Source: Streptococcus pseudopneumoniae (GTDB taxonomy: Bacteria; Bacillota; Bacilli; Lactobacillales; Streptococcaceae). Taken from it: a stretch of DNA of 64,000 nt. This document shows, one piece after another, positions 17,413 to 27,332 of the stretch. The translations under genes were made by a program, and so were the position numbers. Location of the stretch: NCBI RefSeq assembly GCF_001073085.1, contig NZ_JVFV01000027.1:1-64000 (forward strand). The letters run 5' to 3'. The notes under the pieces are model-generated. The model searched no databases. It was given only the letters and a program-made list of their open reading frames with translations, and had not been told where the DNA came from. Each line of letters opens with the position of its first letter. The stretch's first letter is position 1.

Positions 17413-18750
17413 TTAATTTTTAAAACTATGGATTGGAGCCGGGATTTGTCCTCCACGTGCAATAAAATCAACAGATGATGCACCGTTGACCTTCATGACT
17501 GGAGCTGTTCCTAAAAGGCCACCAAATTCAATCATATCGCCTTCTTTTCCTTTTGGAATAATACGTACAGCAGTTGTTTTCATATTGATGACTCCGATAG
17601 CAGCTTCATCCGCAATCATTGCTGCAATCGTTTCTGCAGGTGTATCCTCAGGAATGGCAATCATATCCAAACCAACTGAACAGATAGCTGTCATAGCTTC
17701 TAATTTTTCCAAATTAAGGGAGCCGTTTTGCACTGCAGCAATCATCCCCTCGTCCTCAGAAACTGGGATAAAAGCACCTGACAAACCACCAACTTGGTTG
17801 CAAGCCATAACTCCGCCCTTTTTAACTTGATCGTTCAAGAGAGCCAATGCAGCAGTCGTTCCATGAGTCCCAACTGTCTCTAGCCCCATTTCTTCAAGAA
17901 CACGAGCTACAGAATCACCCACTGCTGGAGTTGGAGCTAAACTCAAATCGACAATCCCAAAATCAACTCCGAGGCGCTCACTAGCCATTTGACCAACCAA
18001 TTGACCAATACGGGTAATCTTGAAAGCTGTTTTTTTAACAGTTTCAGCAACAACATCAAAGCTCTGACCTCGAACTTTTTCCAAGGCACGTTTGACAACA
18101 CCCGGTCCTGAAACACCTACATTGATGATGACATCTGCTTCACCTACACCATGAAAAGCGCCTGCCATAAAAGGATTGTCCTCTACCGCGTTGGCAAATA
18201 CAACCAATTTAGCCGCCCCCATATCAGATAAAGAAGCTGTTTCCTTAATAATGCGCCCCATATCCGCTACTGCAGTCATATTGATGCCCGATTTGGTAGA
18301 ACCGATATTTACTGATGAACAAACCTTATCCGTTTCTGCCAATGCACGAGGAATGGAGTTGATAAGGATTTCATCACCTTTTTGATAACCCTTTTGTACC
18401 AAGGCTGAAAAACCACCAATGAAGTCAACACCAATTTCTTTCGCAGCTTCATCCAGTGCTTTAGCTAAGACTACATAATCCGTCGCATCGGTAGCAGCAC
18501 CAATCAAGGAAATTGGAGTAACTGATACCCGTTTATTTACGATGGGAATTCCCAGCTCAGCCGCAATTTCATCCCCAACAGCCACTAAATTAGCTGCTTT
18601 TGTAGTAATCTTTTCATATATTTTATCCGCAGCACGATTGATATCTGGATCGATACAGTCCAAAAGGGAAATCCCCATGGTAATGGTTCTAATGTCAAAG
18701 TTTTGCTCCTCAATCATAGCGATTGTTTCGGTAACTTGTCTAATATCCAT
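17413..18750 (-). CDS. PFL family protein (UPF0210/DUF711)
   Basis: A 445-residue soluble protein of the UPF0210 family, named for its distant fold similarity to pyruvate-formate lyase. Visible family blocks include [37 protein letters not shown] and the Gly-rich C-terminus. The biochemical activity is unknown. It is 9 bases downstream of the ACT-domain gene, and the two are almost always adjacent, so they probably work together. A CiaR-controlled csRNA promoter starts directly behind its stop codon. Confidence 0.9.
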   Translation of the reverse strand: MDIRQVTETIAMIEEQNFDIRTITMGISLLDCIDPDINRAADKIYEKITTKAANLVAVGDEIAAELGIPIVNKRVSVTPISLIGAATDATDYVVLAKALDEAAKEIGVDFIGGFSALVQKGYQKGDEILINSIPRALAETDKVCSSVNIGSTKSGINMTAVADMGRIIKETASLSDMGAAKLVVFANAVEDNPFMAGAFHGVGEADVIINVGVSGPGVVKRALEKVRGQSFDVVAETVKKTAFKITRIGQLVGQMASERLGVDFGIVDLSLAPTPAVGDSVARVLEEMGLETVGTHGTTAALALLNDQVKKGGVMACNQVGGLSGAFIPVSEDEGMIAAVQNGSLNLEKLEAMTAICSVGLDMIAIPEDTPAETIAAMIADEAAIGVINMKTTAVRIIPKGKEGDMIEFGGLLGTAPVMKVNGASSVDFIARGGQIPAPIHSFKN

Positions 18751-18759
18751 AAATACCTC

Positions 18760-19026
18760 CTAGATATTGTACATAGCATCAAAAATAGCCGCACTTTGAA
18801 TATTGATTTTGACATTCAAAGTCTGACCAAAAACCTCAAATTCGTTTCTAAGATGAGTAAAATCTTGTTTTTCATCACTAGATACCACAGCCATCATTGT
18901 AAAGAATTCATCCAAGACTGTTTGTGAGATATCATCAATATTTAAGCCTAATTCAGCAATTTTTGTCGCAACACCTGCAACAATTCCAGATTTATCTTTA
19001 CCAACAACAGTAATAATAGCTTTCAT
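18760..19026 (-). CDS. ACT-domain protein (UPF0237, GcvR-like)
   Basis: The 88-residue protein is essentially one ACT domain (KAIITVVGKDKSGIVAGVATKIAELGLNIDDISQTVL). ACT domains bind amino acids or related ligands. Its fixed pairing with the UPF0210 gene suggests it senses a ligand for that partner. No DNA-binding part is present. The leader is unusually long if the -10 near 19290 is the promoter. Confidence 0.9.
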   Translation of the reverse strand: MKAIITVVGKDKSGIVAGVATKIAELGLNIDDISQTVLDEFFTMMAVVSSDEKQDFTHLRNEFEVFGQTLNVKINIQSAAIFDAMYNI

Positions 19027-19300
19027 GATTAAACTCCGTTTCTAACACAGAACAATATCCATTTCGGACAAAAATAAAATGAAAAAGGGAGATAGAGTAA
19101 CTAAATCACTTAATAGTGAACAATTATCCAAGTTGAAATCCTAAAAAATCTCTTAGTTGATCTTGTACCAGACTAGTATTTTTTTACCAAGTCGCTAGTT
19201 TAGAACTTGAAACTGATAGTCTATTGGCTCATAACCTCTTTATAGAATATTTTTGAAAAAATGAACATTGTTGATCTTTTTCCATAGTATAGCATATTTC
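19027..19300 (-). promoter_or_regulatory. Long leader upstream of the ACT/PFL pair
   Basis: An extended -10 (TGC-TATACT, 19286-19294) on the minus strand would give a leader of about 250 nt before the ACT gene. I see no riboswitch class I can name and only a three-codon ORF behind a good ribosome-binding site (ATG AGC CAA TAG near 19230). No other gene is visible in this stretch. Confidence 0.35.
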
Positions 19301-19318
19301 TTAATAAAATACTCAAAA

Positions 19319-19371
19319 ACGCCTGCTTACGAAATTGTTCTTTAGTAAAAAACAATTTCGTAAACAAGCGT
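19319..19371 (-). terminator. Terminator of the S10-spc-alpha operon
   Basis: The long stem ACGC....TTACGAAATTGTT / AACAATTTCGTAA....GCGT is followed by TTTTTGAG on the minus strand. It lies downstream of rplQ and its 3' RNA element. Confidence 0.85.
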
Positions 19372-19390
19372 CTACCTTATCATCTTATGA

Positions 19391-19472
19391 TGAGTGTTCC
19401 CGCTAGGACATAAGTCCTAGCGGTAGACCAGAGCTAGACTAAGAGCACAAGACCCCATCATCATAACACTCA
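19391..19472 (-). ncRNA. L17 downstream element-like 3' UTR RNA structure
   Basis: The outer stem TGAGTGTT / AACACTCA (19391-19398 with 19465-19472) encloses a perfect 10-bp hairpin CCGCTAGGAC / GTCCTAGCGG (19400-19423). Position directly after rplQ and this nested shape match the L17 downstream element described for Lactobacillales. Its role is unknown; 3'-end processing or L17 autoregulation have been considered. The identification is from memory of the motif. Confidence 0.7.
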
Positions 19473-19487
19473 ACAAAATTGATGATT

Positions 19488-19874
19488 TTATACTAATTCG
19501 ATGATCGCCATTGGCGCTGCATCACCACGACGTGGTTCAGTTTTAAGGATACGAGTGTATCCACCGTTACGCTCAGCATAACGAGGTGCGATTTCTGAGA
19601 ACAATTTTTGAAGTGCTGTAGTAGAAGTGTACTTATCAGTTGCTTCATCATAGTTTTCAGATGCGATTTCATTACGTACGAAAGCAGCTGCTTGACGACG
19701 TGCATGCAAATCACCACGTTTACCTAGAGTAATCATTTTTTCAACAGTTTTACGGATTTCTTTAGCACGAGCTTCAGTTGTCACGATTGATTCGTTGATC
19801 AAAAGGTCAGTTGTCAAATCGCGAAGCATTGCTTTACGTTGTGAGCTAGTGCGTCCTAGTTTACGGTAAGCCAT
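19488..19874 (-). CDS. rplQ: 50S ribosomal protein L17
   Basis: 128 residues beginning [25 protein letters not shown], the universal L17 start. L17 sits near the peptide exit tunnel. It is the last gene of the alpha part of the operon, 11 bases behind rpoA, and its 3' UTR carries a structured RNA element and the operon terminator. Confidence 0.98.
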   Translation of the reverse strand: MAYRKLGRTSSQRKAMLRDLTTDLLINESIVTTEARAKEIRKTVEKMITLGKRGDLHARRQAAAFVRNEIASENYDEATDKYTSTTALQKLFSEIAPRYAERNGGYTRILKTEPRRGDAAPMAIIELV

Positions 19875-19885
19875 TTATTCCTCCT

Positions 19886-20821
19886 TTATTTATCTTTTAA
19901 TCCAAGACCCAAATCAATGAGTTTGACTTTCACTTCTTCCAAACTCTTGCGTCCAAGATTTCTTACTTTCATCATCTCTGCTTCAGATTTTTCTGTCAAA
20001 TCATGCACAGTGTTGATACCGGCACGTTTCAAACAGTTGTATGAACGCACAGACAAGTCAAGTTCCTCAATCGTACGTTCCAAGATACGGTCGTCCGATT
20101 CAGTATCAGCTTCTTTCATCACTTCTGCTGACTTAGCAATCTCTGTAAGATTTGTAAACAAATCAAGGTGCTCAGTCAAGATACGCGCTGAAAGCCCTAA
20201 AGCATCTTCTGGAATAATTGTTCCATTAGTCAAGATTTCAAGGGTTAATTTGTCGAAACCATCATTGCTACCTACACGAGCAGGTTCAACTTGATAGTTG
20301 ACTTTTGTAACTGGTGTATAAATAGAATCTACAGCAAGTGTTCCAACTGGTGCATTATCTTTTTTATTTTCATCAGCAGGTACATATCCACGACCACTGT
20401 TAACAGTCATTGTCGCTTTTAGAGAAGAACCTTCACCGATTGTAAAGAGATAATGATCTGGATTTACAATTTCAATGTCGCTATCTGTCAAGATATCTCC
20501 AGCTGTAATTTCAGCAGGACCTTGCACATCTAGTTCAATGATCTTTTCGTCTTTAACGTAAGATTTTACTGCAATACCTTTGATGTTCAGAATGATTTGC
20601 ATCACGTCTTCGCGAACACCCGGAACTGTATCAAATTCATGCAATACACCTTCGATATTGATAGATGTTACAGCAGCCCCTGGAAGAGAAGCTAGAAGTA
20701 CACGACGAAGAGAGTTACCAAGTGTTGTACCGTAACCACGTTCAAGCGGTTCGATTACAAACTTGCCATAATCTTTATTTTCATCAATTTTTGTTATATT
20801 TGGTTTTTCAAACTCGATCAT
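19886..20821 (-). CDS. rpoA: RNA polymerase alpha subunit
   Basis: 311 residues. The N-terminal dimerisation domain (about 1-228, [20 protein letters not shown]) nucleates RNA polymerase assembly. A flexible linker and the C-terminal helix-hairpin-helix domain (about 245-311, [31 protein letters not shown]) contact UP elements and activators. It lies in the usual rpsK-rpoA-rplQ order. Confidence 0.98.
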   Translation of the reverse strand: MIEFEKPNITKIDENKDYGKFVIEPLERGYGTTLGNSLRRVLLASLPGAAVTSINIEGVLHEFDTVPGVREDVMQIILNIKGIAVKSYVKDEKIIELDVQGPAEITAGDILTDSDIEIVNPDHYLFTIGEGSSLKATMTVNSGRGYVPADENKKDNAPVGTLAVDSIYTPVTKVNYQVEPARVGSNDGFDKLTLEILTNGTIIPEDALGLSARILTEHLDLFTNLTEIAKSAEVMKEADTESDDRILERTIEELDLSVRSYNCLKRAGINTVHDLTEKSEAEMMKVRNLGRKSLEEVKVKLIDLGLGLKDK

Positions 20822-20863
20822 TTAGTTACTCCCTCTTAAACGAAAAGCAGTGTAAGGTTATGA

Positions 20864-21247
20864 TTATACACGGCGACGTTTTGGAGGACGAGCACCATTG
20901 TGTGGCACTGGAGTCACATCACGAATTGCTGTTACTTCAAGACCAGCGGCAGCAAGAGCACGAATAGCTGACTCACGACCAGAACCTGGACCCTTAACAG
21001 TAACTTCAACTGACTTAAGACCGTGTTCTTGTGCAGATTTAGCAGCAGCTTCAGAAGCCATTTGAGCAGCAAATGGTGTAGATTTACGAGAACCTTTAAA
21101 ACCAAGAGCACCAGCTGATGACCAAGCAATTGCATTACCATGCACATCAGTAATCATAACAATAGTGTTATTAAATGTAGCGTGAATATGAGCAATACCA
21201 GATTCGATATTCTTTTTCACACGACGTTTACGTGTTGGTTTAGCCAA
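20864..21247 (-). CDS. rpsK: 30S ribosomal protein S11
   Basis: 127 residues with the S11 signature [16 protein letters not shown] at the C-terminus and the [16 protein letters not shown] block near the N-terminus. Part of the small-subunit platform that contacts mRNA near the exit site. Located between rpsM and rpoA. Confidence 0.98.
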
Positions 21248-21264
21248 GACTTTTACCTCCTATA

Positions 21265-21630
21265 TTATTTTTTCTTACCAGCAATCGCAACAGCTTTACC
21301 TTTACGAGTGCGAGCGTTGTTTTTAGTGTTTTGTCCACGGACAGGAAGTCCACGACGGTGACGGATACCACGGTATGAACCGATTTCCATCAAACGTTTG
21401 ATGTTCAAGTTTACTTCACGACGAAGGTCACCTTCAACTTTGATTGCATCCACTTCACGACGGATAGCATCTTCTTGATCTGGTGTAAGATCGCGAACAC
21501 GTACATCTTCTGAAATTCCAGCAGCTGCCAAGATTTTCTTAGATGTTGGAAGTCCGATACCGTATACATAAGTCAATGAAATTACTACGCGTTTGTCATT
21601 TGGAATGTCAACTCCAGCAATACGAGCCAT
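21265..21630 (-). CDS. rpsM: 30S ribosomal protein S13
   Basis: 121 residues beginning [26 protein letters not shown], with the C-terminal [20 protein letters not shown] that reaches toward the P-site tRNA. The head protein S13 also forms bridges to the large subunit. Sits 18 bases from rpsK. Confidence 0.98.
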   Translation of the reverse strand: MARIAGVDIPNDKRVVISLTYVYGIGLPTSKKILAAAGISEDVRVRDLTPDQEDAIRREVDAIKVEGDLRREVNLNIKRLMEIGSYRGIRHRRGLPVRGQNTKNNARTRKGKAVAIAGKKK

Positions 21631-21647
21631 GTTTTCTCCTTTCTATC

Positions 21648-21764
21648 TTATCCTTGACGTTGTTTGTGTTTTGGATTTGCTGGGCAAATTACCATAACAC
21701 GACCATTACGACGAATAACTTTACAGTATTCGCAAATTGGTTTGACCGATGGTCTTACTTTCAT
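21648..21764 (-). CDS. rpmJ: 50S ribosomal protein L36
   Basis: A 38-residue gene read directly from the sequence: [16 protein letters not shown] at the start and [12 protein letters not shown] at the end. The zinc ligands C11, C14, C27 and H33 are all present, so this is the zinc-binding (C+) form. GGAGGGATAAGAA precedes the ATG. It lies between infA and rpsM as in other Firmicutes. Confidence 0.97.
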
Positions 21765-21788
21765 TTCTTATCCCTCCAAGTTTTTCGA

Positions 21789-22007
21789 TTATTTAAAGCG
21801 GTAAGTGATACGTCCACGTGTCAAGTCATATGGACTCATTTCGACAGTAACACGATCTCCCGCTAAAATACGAATATAGTTTTTACGAATTTTACCAGAA
21901 ACTGTTGCTAAAATCTGATGTCCATTTTCAAGTTCAACCGTAAACATTGCATTCGGCATAGTATCAACTACTTTACCTTCAACTTCAATCACATCGTCTT
22001 TTGCCAC
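21789..22007 (-). CDS. infA: Translation initiation factor IF-1
   Basis: 72 residues, the exact family length, with an OB fold ([20 protein letters not shown]). The start is GTG (22007-22005), nine bases after GGAGG. The longer open frame upstream (18 codons) is not family sequence. IF-1 blocks the A site during initiation. It lies between adk and rpmJ. Confidence 0.96.
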   Translation of the reverse strand: MAKDDVIEVEGKVVDTMPNAMFTVELENGHQILATVSGKIRKNYIRILAGDRVTVEMSPYDLTRGRITYRFK

Positions 22008-22124
22008 GCAAAAGTACCTCCATAAATTTCGATTTGATGCCTCTAGGCACAGAGACAACAATTATAAGTCAGACTAATTCAGTATAACATTTGTAGAAAC
22101 ATTTTGCAAGCATGAAAAACGCTT

Positions 22125-22763
22125 TTATTTCAAATTTGTCAATACTTTTTCGATATCTGCAAATACATCATTGATATCTTGATTACCTTCGATATCATGT
22201 ACCAAACCTTTAGCGCGATAGTGGGCAATAATCGGTTCACCTTGGGCAATATTGACATCCAAACGACGTTTTACTGTTTCAGGTTTGTCATCTTCACGTT
22301 GGTAATAGTCTTCTTCTTTGTAGTCAACTGGTGGGTTGAAAACTTTGTGGAAAGTTTCGCCAGTTTCACGATGAATGATACGACCACTCAAACGTTCGAG
22401 TAGACATGATGGATCTACTTCAATATTGATTACACCCTCAAGTTCAAGACCAAGGTCTACCAAAATTTGATCCAAAGCGTGTGCTTGTTCAATGGTACGA
22501 GGGAAACCGTCTAAGAGGAATCCTTTATCCTTAATGTCATCTTGAGCCAAACGTTCTTTAACGATACCGTTTGTAACTTCATCTGGAACCAACTCGCCTT
22601 GGTCGATATAAGACTTAGCTAAGACACCCATTTCAGTTTGGTTAGCCATTGCCGCACGGAACATATCACCTGTTGAGATATGAGCAACATGGAATTGTTC
22701 AACAATTTTTGCTGCTTGTGTACCCTTACCTGCACCAGGTAAGCCCATAATCAAAAGATTCAT
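22125..22763 (-). CDS. adk: Adenylate kinase
   Basis: 212 residues with P-loop [10 protein letters not shown] (residues 7-16), the NMP-binding block [11 protein letters not shown] and the motif [14 protein letters not shown]. The LID lacks the four-cysteine zinc site of some Gram-positive enzymes (it has [19 protein letters not shown]). Balances adenine nucleotide pools (2 ADP to ATP plus AMP). It stands in the usual secY-adk-infA order. Confidence 0.97.
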   Translation of the reverse strand: MNLLIMGLPGAGKGTQAAKIVEQFHVAHISTGDMFRAAMANQTEMGVLAKSYIDQGELVPDEVTNGIVKERLAQDDIKDKGFLLDGFPRTIEQAHALDQILVDLGLELEGVINIEVDPSCLLERLSGRIIHRETGETFHKVFNPPVDYKEEDYYQREDDKPETVKRRLDVNIAQGEPIIAHYRAKGLVHDIEGNQDINDVFADIEKVLTNLK

Positions 22764-22918
22764 GATTCAAACTCCTTTTTTATTTTTAAATAGAAGCAAA
22801 AATTCATTTCAACTCCTATTTAAAAACAAAATAGAAGAGAGGAGATAAAAATCTGACAAGGTCTTTGATTTTTAAACTCCACTCTCTGAGCAATAGTGAA
22901 TTTTCTTTTCTATTACAA
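22764..22918 (-). other. secY-adk intergenic region with two inverted repeats
   Basis: TTTTTAAATAG / CTATTTAAAAA (22785-22824) and a second imperfect stem (GGAGATAAAAATC with GATTTTTAAACTCC, about 22835-22880) could form hairpins in the operon mRNA between secY and adk. No coding content. Confidence 0.45.
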
Positions 22919-24229
22919 TTATTCTGTTGTATTCATGAAACCAACATACTTACGTTTCAATAAATAACCTTCCAATTGTTTAATTCCTTCAATACCTGTT
23001 GAGATAATGATCAAAAGACTTGTTCCCCCAAAAGCAACGACTTCTGAAAGACCGAATAAATCCTTAGCTACAATAGGTAAAATAGAAATAACACCTAAGA
23101 AGAGGGAACCGACTGTTGCGAGACGACGAAGAAGTTTTGACATATACTCTTCTGTCCCTTTACCAGGACGGACACCGTGGATATAAGCACCGCTCTTTTG
23201 CAAATTTTCTGCTGCCTTCTCTGGATTAATCTGTACAAATGTATAGAAGAATGTAAAGAGGATAATCAACAGAGCGTACAAAGCGATACCTGTAGGAGCT
23301 GTTGTAGATAGTAACTCCTGAGCACTACGTACCCAGGCCCAATCAAGACCAGATGCACTTACAAATTGTAAAATTGCCGCTGGTGCTGCTGTAATTGAGC
23401 TAGCAAAGATAACTGGAATAACTCCAGCAGGGTTAATCTTCAATGGAAGATAGGAACTTGACGGTGCTCCTTGTGCTACCTTAGTATACTGAATTGGTAT
23501 CTTATATTCAGCTTGTTGAACATAAGTTGTAAAGTAAACAATCAATAAGACTGCTACGATTAAGATAGCAACAAAAATGAGGGATGAAGTCAAGCGGTCG
23601 CTTGGTACGTTGACAAAATAATCAACATAGATACCCTTAATCATATCAGGAATTGAAGCAACAATCCCCGCAAAGATAATCATGGAAACACCATTCCCAT
23701 AACCCTTATCAGTAATTTGCTCTCCCAACCAAGTTACAATCATACTACCCGCTGTTAGGATTGCTCCAATCACAAGGAAAACTTGTGGTGTTAGAGGAAC
23801 AGTCAACAGTTTGGCTCCAGATAAAGCATTAAAACCAGCTGTAATTCCGATAGATTGCACGAATGCAAGAACAAGGGCAATATATCGAGTTGCCTGGTTC
23901 AACTTTCTACGACCAACTTCCCCTTGTTTGCCCCACTCTACAAACTTTGGTAATAAATCCATTTGTAAGAGTTGGACAACGATAGAAGCAGTAATGTATG
24001 GACTAACACCAAGTGCAAAAACTGAAAAGTTTTTCATGGCATTACCAGACACCAAACTTAACATATTTAGAAAAGATAGACCACTCAAAGCATTCAAGCT
24101 ATTGGCATTCACCCATGGAACTGTAATACTAGTCCCGATACGGAAGACCAAAACGATAAAAATTGTAAAAAGAATTTTTGATCGAACTTGCTTGACCTTG
24201 AGAGCTTCTCTCAATAATTTAAAAAACAT
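22919..24229 (-). CDS. secY: Preprotein translocase channel subunit SecY
   Basis: The 436-residue integral membrane protein has ten predicted transmembrane helices. The conserved first segment is IFIVLVFRIGTSITVPWVN, the cytoplasmic loop contains KIPIQYTK, and GVRPGKGTEEYM precedes the last helices. It forms the protein-conducting channel with SecE/SecG. GAGGTGACCT precedes the ATG. It follows rplO in the spc part of the operon. This is the housekeeping SecY, not the accessory SecY2. Confidence 0.97.
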   Translation of the reverse strand: MFFKLLREALKVKQVRSKILFTIFIVLVFRIGTSITVPWVNANSLNALSGLSFLNMLSLVSGNAMKNFSVFALGVSPYITASIVVQLLQMDLLPKFVEWGKQGEVGRRKLNQATRYIALVLAFVQSIGITAGFNALSGAKLLTVPLTPQVFLVIGAILTAGSMIVTWLGEQITDKGYGNGVSMIIFAGIVASIPDMIKGIYVDYFVNVPSDRLTSSLIFVAILIVAVLLIVYFTTYVQQAEYKIPIQYTKVAQGAPSSSYLPLKINPAGVIPVIFASSITAAPAAILQFVSASGLDWAWVRSAQELLSTTAPTGIALYALLIILFTFFYTFVQINPEKAAENLQKSGAYIHGVRPGKGTEEYMSKLLRRLATVGSLFLGVISILPIVAKDLFGLSEVVAFGGTSLLIIISTGIEGIKQLEGYLLKRKYVGFMNTTE

Positions 24230-24241
24230 AGGTCACCTCTC

Positions 24242-24682
24242 TTAGATGACTTCTACTGAACCACCTTTAGCAGTGATAGCTTCTTCAGCTGATTTAGAGA
24301 ATTTAGCTGCTTTCACAGTCAATTTCTTAGTCAACTCACCGTTACCAAGAATTTTAATACCTGATTTTTCAGCTTTAACAATTCCTGCTTCGATAAGAAC
24401 AACTGGAGTAACTTCAGCACCATCTTCAAAGACGTTCAATTGGTCAAGGTTCACAATTGCGTATTCTTTAGCGTTGATGTTAGTGAATCCACGTTTTGGA
24501 AGACGACGGAACAATGGAGTTTGTCCACCTTCAAACCCAAGGCGAACTCCGCCACCGCTACGAGCTTTTTGGCCTTTTTGACCACGACCAGATGTTTTAC
24601 CGTTACCTGATGAAGTACCACGACCAACGCGGTTGCGTACTTTACGAGAACCTTCTGCAGGTTTCAATTCATGAAGTTTCAT
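24242..24682 (-). CDS. rplO: 50S ribosomal protein L15
   Basis: 146 residues beginning [34 protein letters not shown], the glycine- and arginine-rich L15 N-terminus that threads into 23S rRNA. It is 12 bases upstream of secY. Confidence 0.98.
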   Translation of the reverse strand: MKLHELKPAEGSRKVRNRVGRGTSSGNGKTSGRGQKGQKARSGGGVRLGFEGGQTPLFRRLPKRGFTNINAKEYAIVNLDQLNVFEDGAEVTPVVLIEAGIVKAEKSGIKILGNGELTKKLTVKAAKFSKSAEEAITAKGGSVEVI

Positions 24683-24698
24683 TTTTATTTTCTCCTCT

Positions 24699-24826
24699 TT
24701 TGTAAAATGCTAGCGCCGATAAGGGAGAAAAGGTTGTCTCCCCCATCAACTCGCCTATACGACGTCATCATAGATGACTATATCTAGTTTTAGGGGATGG
24801 TATAGTGCACATCCCCTAAAAATTCA
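24699..24826 (-). other. rplO-rpmD gap with three tandem hairpins
   Basis: In order along the mRNA: TTTTAGGGGATG / CATCCCCTAAAA (24788-24820, perfect 12 bp), GTCAT / ATGAC (24756-24769), and GGGAG / CTCCC (24722-24743). None has a U run in the sense direction, so they look like processing or stability structures rather than terminators. Confidence 0.55.
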
Positions 24827-25009
24827 TTAGTTTACTTCTTCAACTGTTACCAAGTGAGATACTGCTGTGATCATACCACGGATAGCAGCGTTATCTTCTT
24901 TAATAACAGAGCTGTTCAATTTGCCAAGTCCAAGTGCTACAACAGTTTTACGTTGTGATGGAATGCGTCCGATTGGAGACTTAGTCAAAGTAATTTTAAT
25001 TTGAGCCAT
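24827..25009 (-). CDS. rpmD: 50S ribosomal protein L30
   Basis: 60 residues ([23 protein letters not shown]), the short bacterial L30. It follows rpsE by 13 bases and is separated from rplO by a 144-base structured gap. Confidence 0.97.
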   Translation of the reverse strand: MAQIKITLTKSPIGRIPSQRKTVVALGLGKLNSSVIKEDNAAIRGMITAVSHLVTVEEVN

Positions 25010-25022
25010 TTTATCCCCTTTC

Positions 25023-25517
25023 TTATGCTAAATCAGAAACTGAGATACCACGAAGGGCAGCAACTTCTTCAGCGCGTTTCAATTGTTTCAAACCTTCAAC
25101 AGTTGCGCGAACAATGTTGATTGGAGTATTTGAGCCAAGAGATTTAGATGTAACATCAGCTACACCTGCCAACTCGATAACGGCACGAACAGCACCACCA
25201 GCGGCAACTCCAGAACCTTCTACAGCTGGTTTCAACAATACTTTAGCTCCACCGAATTCTGAAATAACTTCGTGTGGGATTGTTGTTCCAACCATAGGAA
25301 CTTCGATCAAGTTTTTCTTAGCATCTTCTACTGCTTTGCGGATTGCTTCTGGAACTTCTTGAGCTTTACCAGTACCAAATCCTACGCGACCGTTGTGGTC
25401 ACCAACGACTACAAGAGCTGCAAAACGAAGACGACGTCCACCTTTAACAACTTTAGTAACACGGTTAACAGCAACTACGCGTTCTTCTAATTCAACTGCA
25501 TTGTCTTTAAATGCCAT
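25023..25517 (-). CDS. rpsE: 30S ribosomal protein S5
   Basis: 164 residues with the S5 double-stranded-RNA-binding domain ([23 protein letters not shown]...). S5 contributes to mRNA helicase activity and decoding fidelity. It is located between rplR and rpmD. Confidence 0.98.
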   Translation of the reverse strand: MAFKDNAVELEERVVAVNRVTKVVKGGRRLRFAALVVVGDHNGRVGFGTGKAQEVPEAIRKAVEDAKKNLIEVPMVGTTIPHEVISEFGGAKVLLKPAVEGSGVAAGGAVRAVIELAGVADVTSKSLGSNTPINIVRATVEGLKQLKRAEEVAALRGISVSDLA

Positions 25518-25534
25518 TTTCTAGTGTCCTCCTA

Positions 25535-25891
25535 TTAGAATTTCAATCCGTTTTCACGAGCTGCATCAGCCAAAGCTTTCACACGTCCGTGATATAGATA
25601 TCCACCGCGGTCGAACACCACTTCTGAAATACCTTTAGCGTTTGCACGTTCTGCAACGAGTTTACCGACAGCAACGGCTTGTTCAGTTTTTGTTCCTTTT
25701 GAAACTTCTTTGTCAAGAGTTGAAGCACTTGCGAGCGTTACACCCGCTACGTCATCAATAACTTGAGCGTAGATGCCTGTATTAGAACGGAATACGTTCA
25801 AACGTGGGCGATCAGCAGTTCCAGAGAGTTTTCCGCGAACGCGACGGTGGCGTTTTTGGCGGAGTTTGTTTTTATCTGGTTTAGAAATCAC
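25535..25891 (-). CDS. rplR: 50S ribosomal protein L18
   Basis: 118 residues when started at the GTG at 25891 ([21 protein letters not shown]), preceded by GAGGTGAAAACT. A 13-codon upstream extension is not L18 sequence. L18 binds 5S rRNA with L5. Located between rplF and rpsE. Confidence 0.96.
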
Positions 25892-25974
25892 AGTTTTCAC
25901 CTCTTTAGTTTTAAATCGTGTGCTATGCACAAAGTTGGAAAATATGCTGGTGGTTGAAGATCAACCACTCAACA

Positions 25975-26511
25975 TTATTTACCTGTTTTACCTTCTTTAA
26001 GACGAACGTATTCGCCAACGTAACGGATACCTTTACCTTTATAAGGTTCTGGTGAGCGAAGGCTACGTACGTAAGCAGCTGTTTGACCAACTACTTCTTT
26101 TGAAATTCCGCTGATAACAATGTTTGTTGGGTTTGGAAGTTCAAAAGTAATTCCTTCTGGAGCTTCAACTTCGTCTGGATGAGATTTACCAACAGCCAAG
26201 ACAAGTTTGTTTCCTTGAAGTTGTGCACGGTAACCAACCCCACGCATTTCAAGTTGTTTCTTGAATCCTTCTGATACTCCAACAACCATATTGTTCAAAA
26301 GGGCACGAGTAGTTCCGTGGATAGTTTTCATTTCTTTTGAATCGTTTGGACGGTGAAGAGTTACTTCAGTTCCTTCCACACGGATTTCAATATCTTTTGA
26401 GAACTCACGAGTAAGTTCTCCTTTAGGTCCTTTTACAGTTACAACGTTGTCATTGTTAGTGATTTCAACACCAGCAGGCAACACGATAACTTTATTACCA
26501 ATACGTGACAT
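25975..26511 (-). CDS. rplF: 50S ribosomal protein L6
   Basis: 178 residues beginning [17 protein letters not shown] and containing the C-terminal signature [26 protein letters not shown]6 lies at the base of the factor-binding stalk. A 320-base gap filled by two hairpin repeats separates it from rpsH. Confidence 0.98.
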   Translation of the reverse strand: MSRIGNKVIVLPAGVEITNNDNVVTVKGPKGELTREFSKDIEIRVEGTEVTLHRPNDSKEMKTIHGTTRALLNNMVVGVSEGFKKQLEMRGVGYRAQLQGNKLVLAVGKSHPDEVEAPEGITFELPNPTNIVISGISKEVVGQTAAYVRSLRSPEPYKGKGIRYVGEYVRLKEGKTGK

Positions 26512-26567
26512 GTTTTTATTCTCCTGTTAAATTGTCAGGCCATGACGGCCAGTTTTCACGGGGAACT

Positions 26568-26679
26568 AAGATACAGAGGGCGTTATAAAGTCAAAGTGAA
26601 AATAGAAAACTTGAAGAAGAAACTGAAGTTTCTAGGAAAGTTTATCTTTTTCACACAGACTTTAGCCCATGTTCAATTA
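26568..26679 (+). repeat. Hairpin repeat family, copy 1
   Basis: Starts AAGATACAGAGGGCGT and ends AGCCCATGTTCAATTA, with internal AAAGTGAAAATAG and TATCTTTTTCACAC that pair with each other. The inner stem is GAAACT / AGTTTC. It is the same element as the copies at 26721, 27333 and 33905. Confidence 0.75.
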
Positions 26680-26720
26680 GTTCATTAATTAAACCAGATA
26701 CCAAATTCGTTCATTAGCTG

Positions 26721-26827
26721 AACTGAACACGCTCTAAGAACTGTGCAAAATAGATAAGTTGGCTTGTTTGTAAACAAACTGCTCCAACTTCCTAATTTTG
26801 CTTTGTTCTTTACGAGCTTTGTATCTT
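26721..26827 (-). repeat. Hairpin repeat family, copy 2 (inverted next to copy 1)
   Basis: Read on the minus strand it begins AAGATACAAAGCTCGT and ends GAGCGTGTTCA. The inner stem is GTTTGT / ACAAAC, different in sequence from the other copies but in the same place. Confidence 0.75.
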
Positions 26828-26831
26828 GATT

Positions 26832-27230
26832 TTACCAAACGTAAGCGATAACCTCACCACCAACGTTCTTTTGGCGTGCTTCTTTATCAGTAAGCAAACC
26901 TTCAGAAGTTGAAAGGATAGCAATTCCAAGTCCGTTAAGTACTTTTGGAAGGTCTTCACGTTTTTTGTAGACACGAAGTCCTGGTTTAGAAACACGTTTC
27001 AAGTTTGTGATAACTTTTTCACCGTTTGGTCCGTATTTAAGGAATACACGGATGATTCCTTGTTTGTCATCTTCGATGATTTCTACGTTCTTAACAAAAC
27101 CTTCGCGTTTAAGGATTTCTGCAATCCCTTTTTTGATGTTTGATGCAGGTACTTCAAGTACTTCGTGTTTTGCTTGGTTAGCGTTACGAATACGAGTTAG
27201 GAAGTCTGCGATTGGGTCAGTCATAACCAT
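26832..27230 (-). CDS. rpsH: 30S ribosomal protein S8
   Basis: 132 residues beginning [22 protein letters not shown] and ending in the S8 signature ([21 protein letters not shown]). S8 binds central-domain 16S rRNA and, in E. coli, represses the spc operon. It is flanked on both sides by hairpin repeats. Confidence 0.98.
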   Translation of the reverse strand: MVMTDPIADFLTRIRNANQAKHEVLEVPASNIKKGIAEILKREGFVKNVEIIEDDKQGIIRVFLKYGPNGEKVITNLKRVSKPGLRVYKKREDLPKVLNGLGIAILSTSEGLLTDKEARQKNVGGEVIAYVW

Positions 27231-27332
27231 TTTATTTTCTCCTCTTACTAGTAGTTTGCAAGTTGCACTTGCTAGTTAATGATTGAGCTGGGCTCAGATT
27301 GTATTGACACATTCAAACAAGATAATCTCATT

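Noticed and set aside
19391..19472. Possible tRNA-like fold downstream of rplQ
   Set aside because: No anticodon arm or TPC arm consensus; the shape fits the L17 downstream element instead.
22008..22061. Longer infA product with 18 extra residues
   Set aside because: IF-1 is 72 residues in nearly all bacteria and the GTG start at 22007 has the ribosome-binding site.
26512..26831. A missing ribosomal protein gene in the 320-base rplF-rpsH gap
   Set aside because: The gap is filled by two hairpin repeats; no frame codes for a ribosomal protein, and the gene set of the operon is complete without one.
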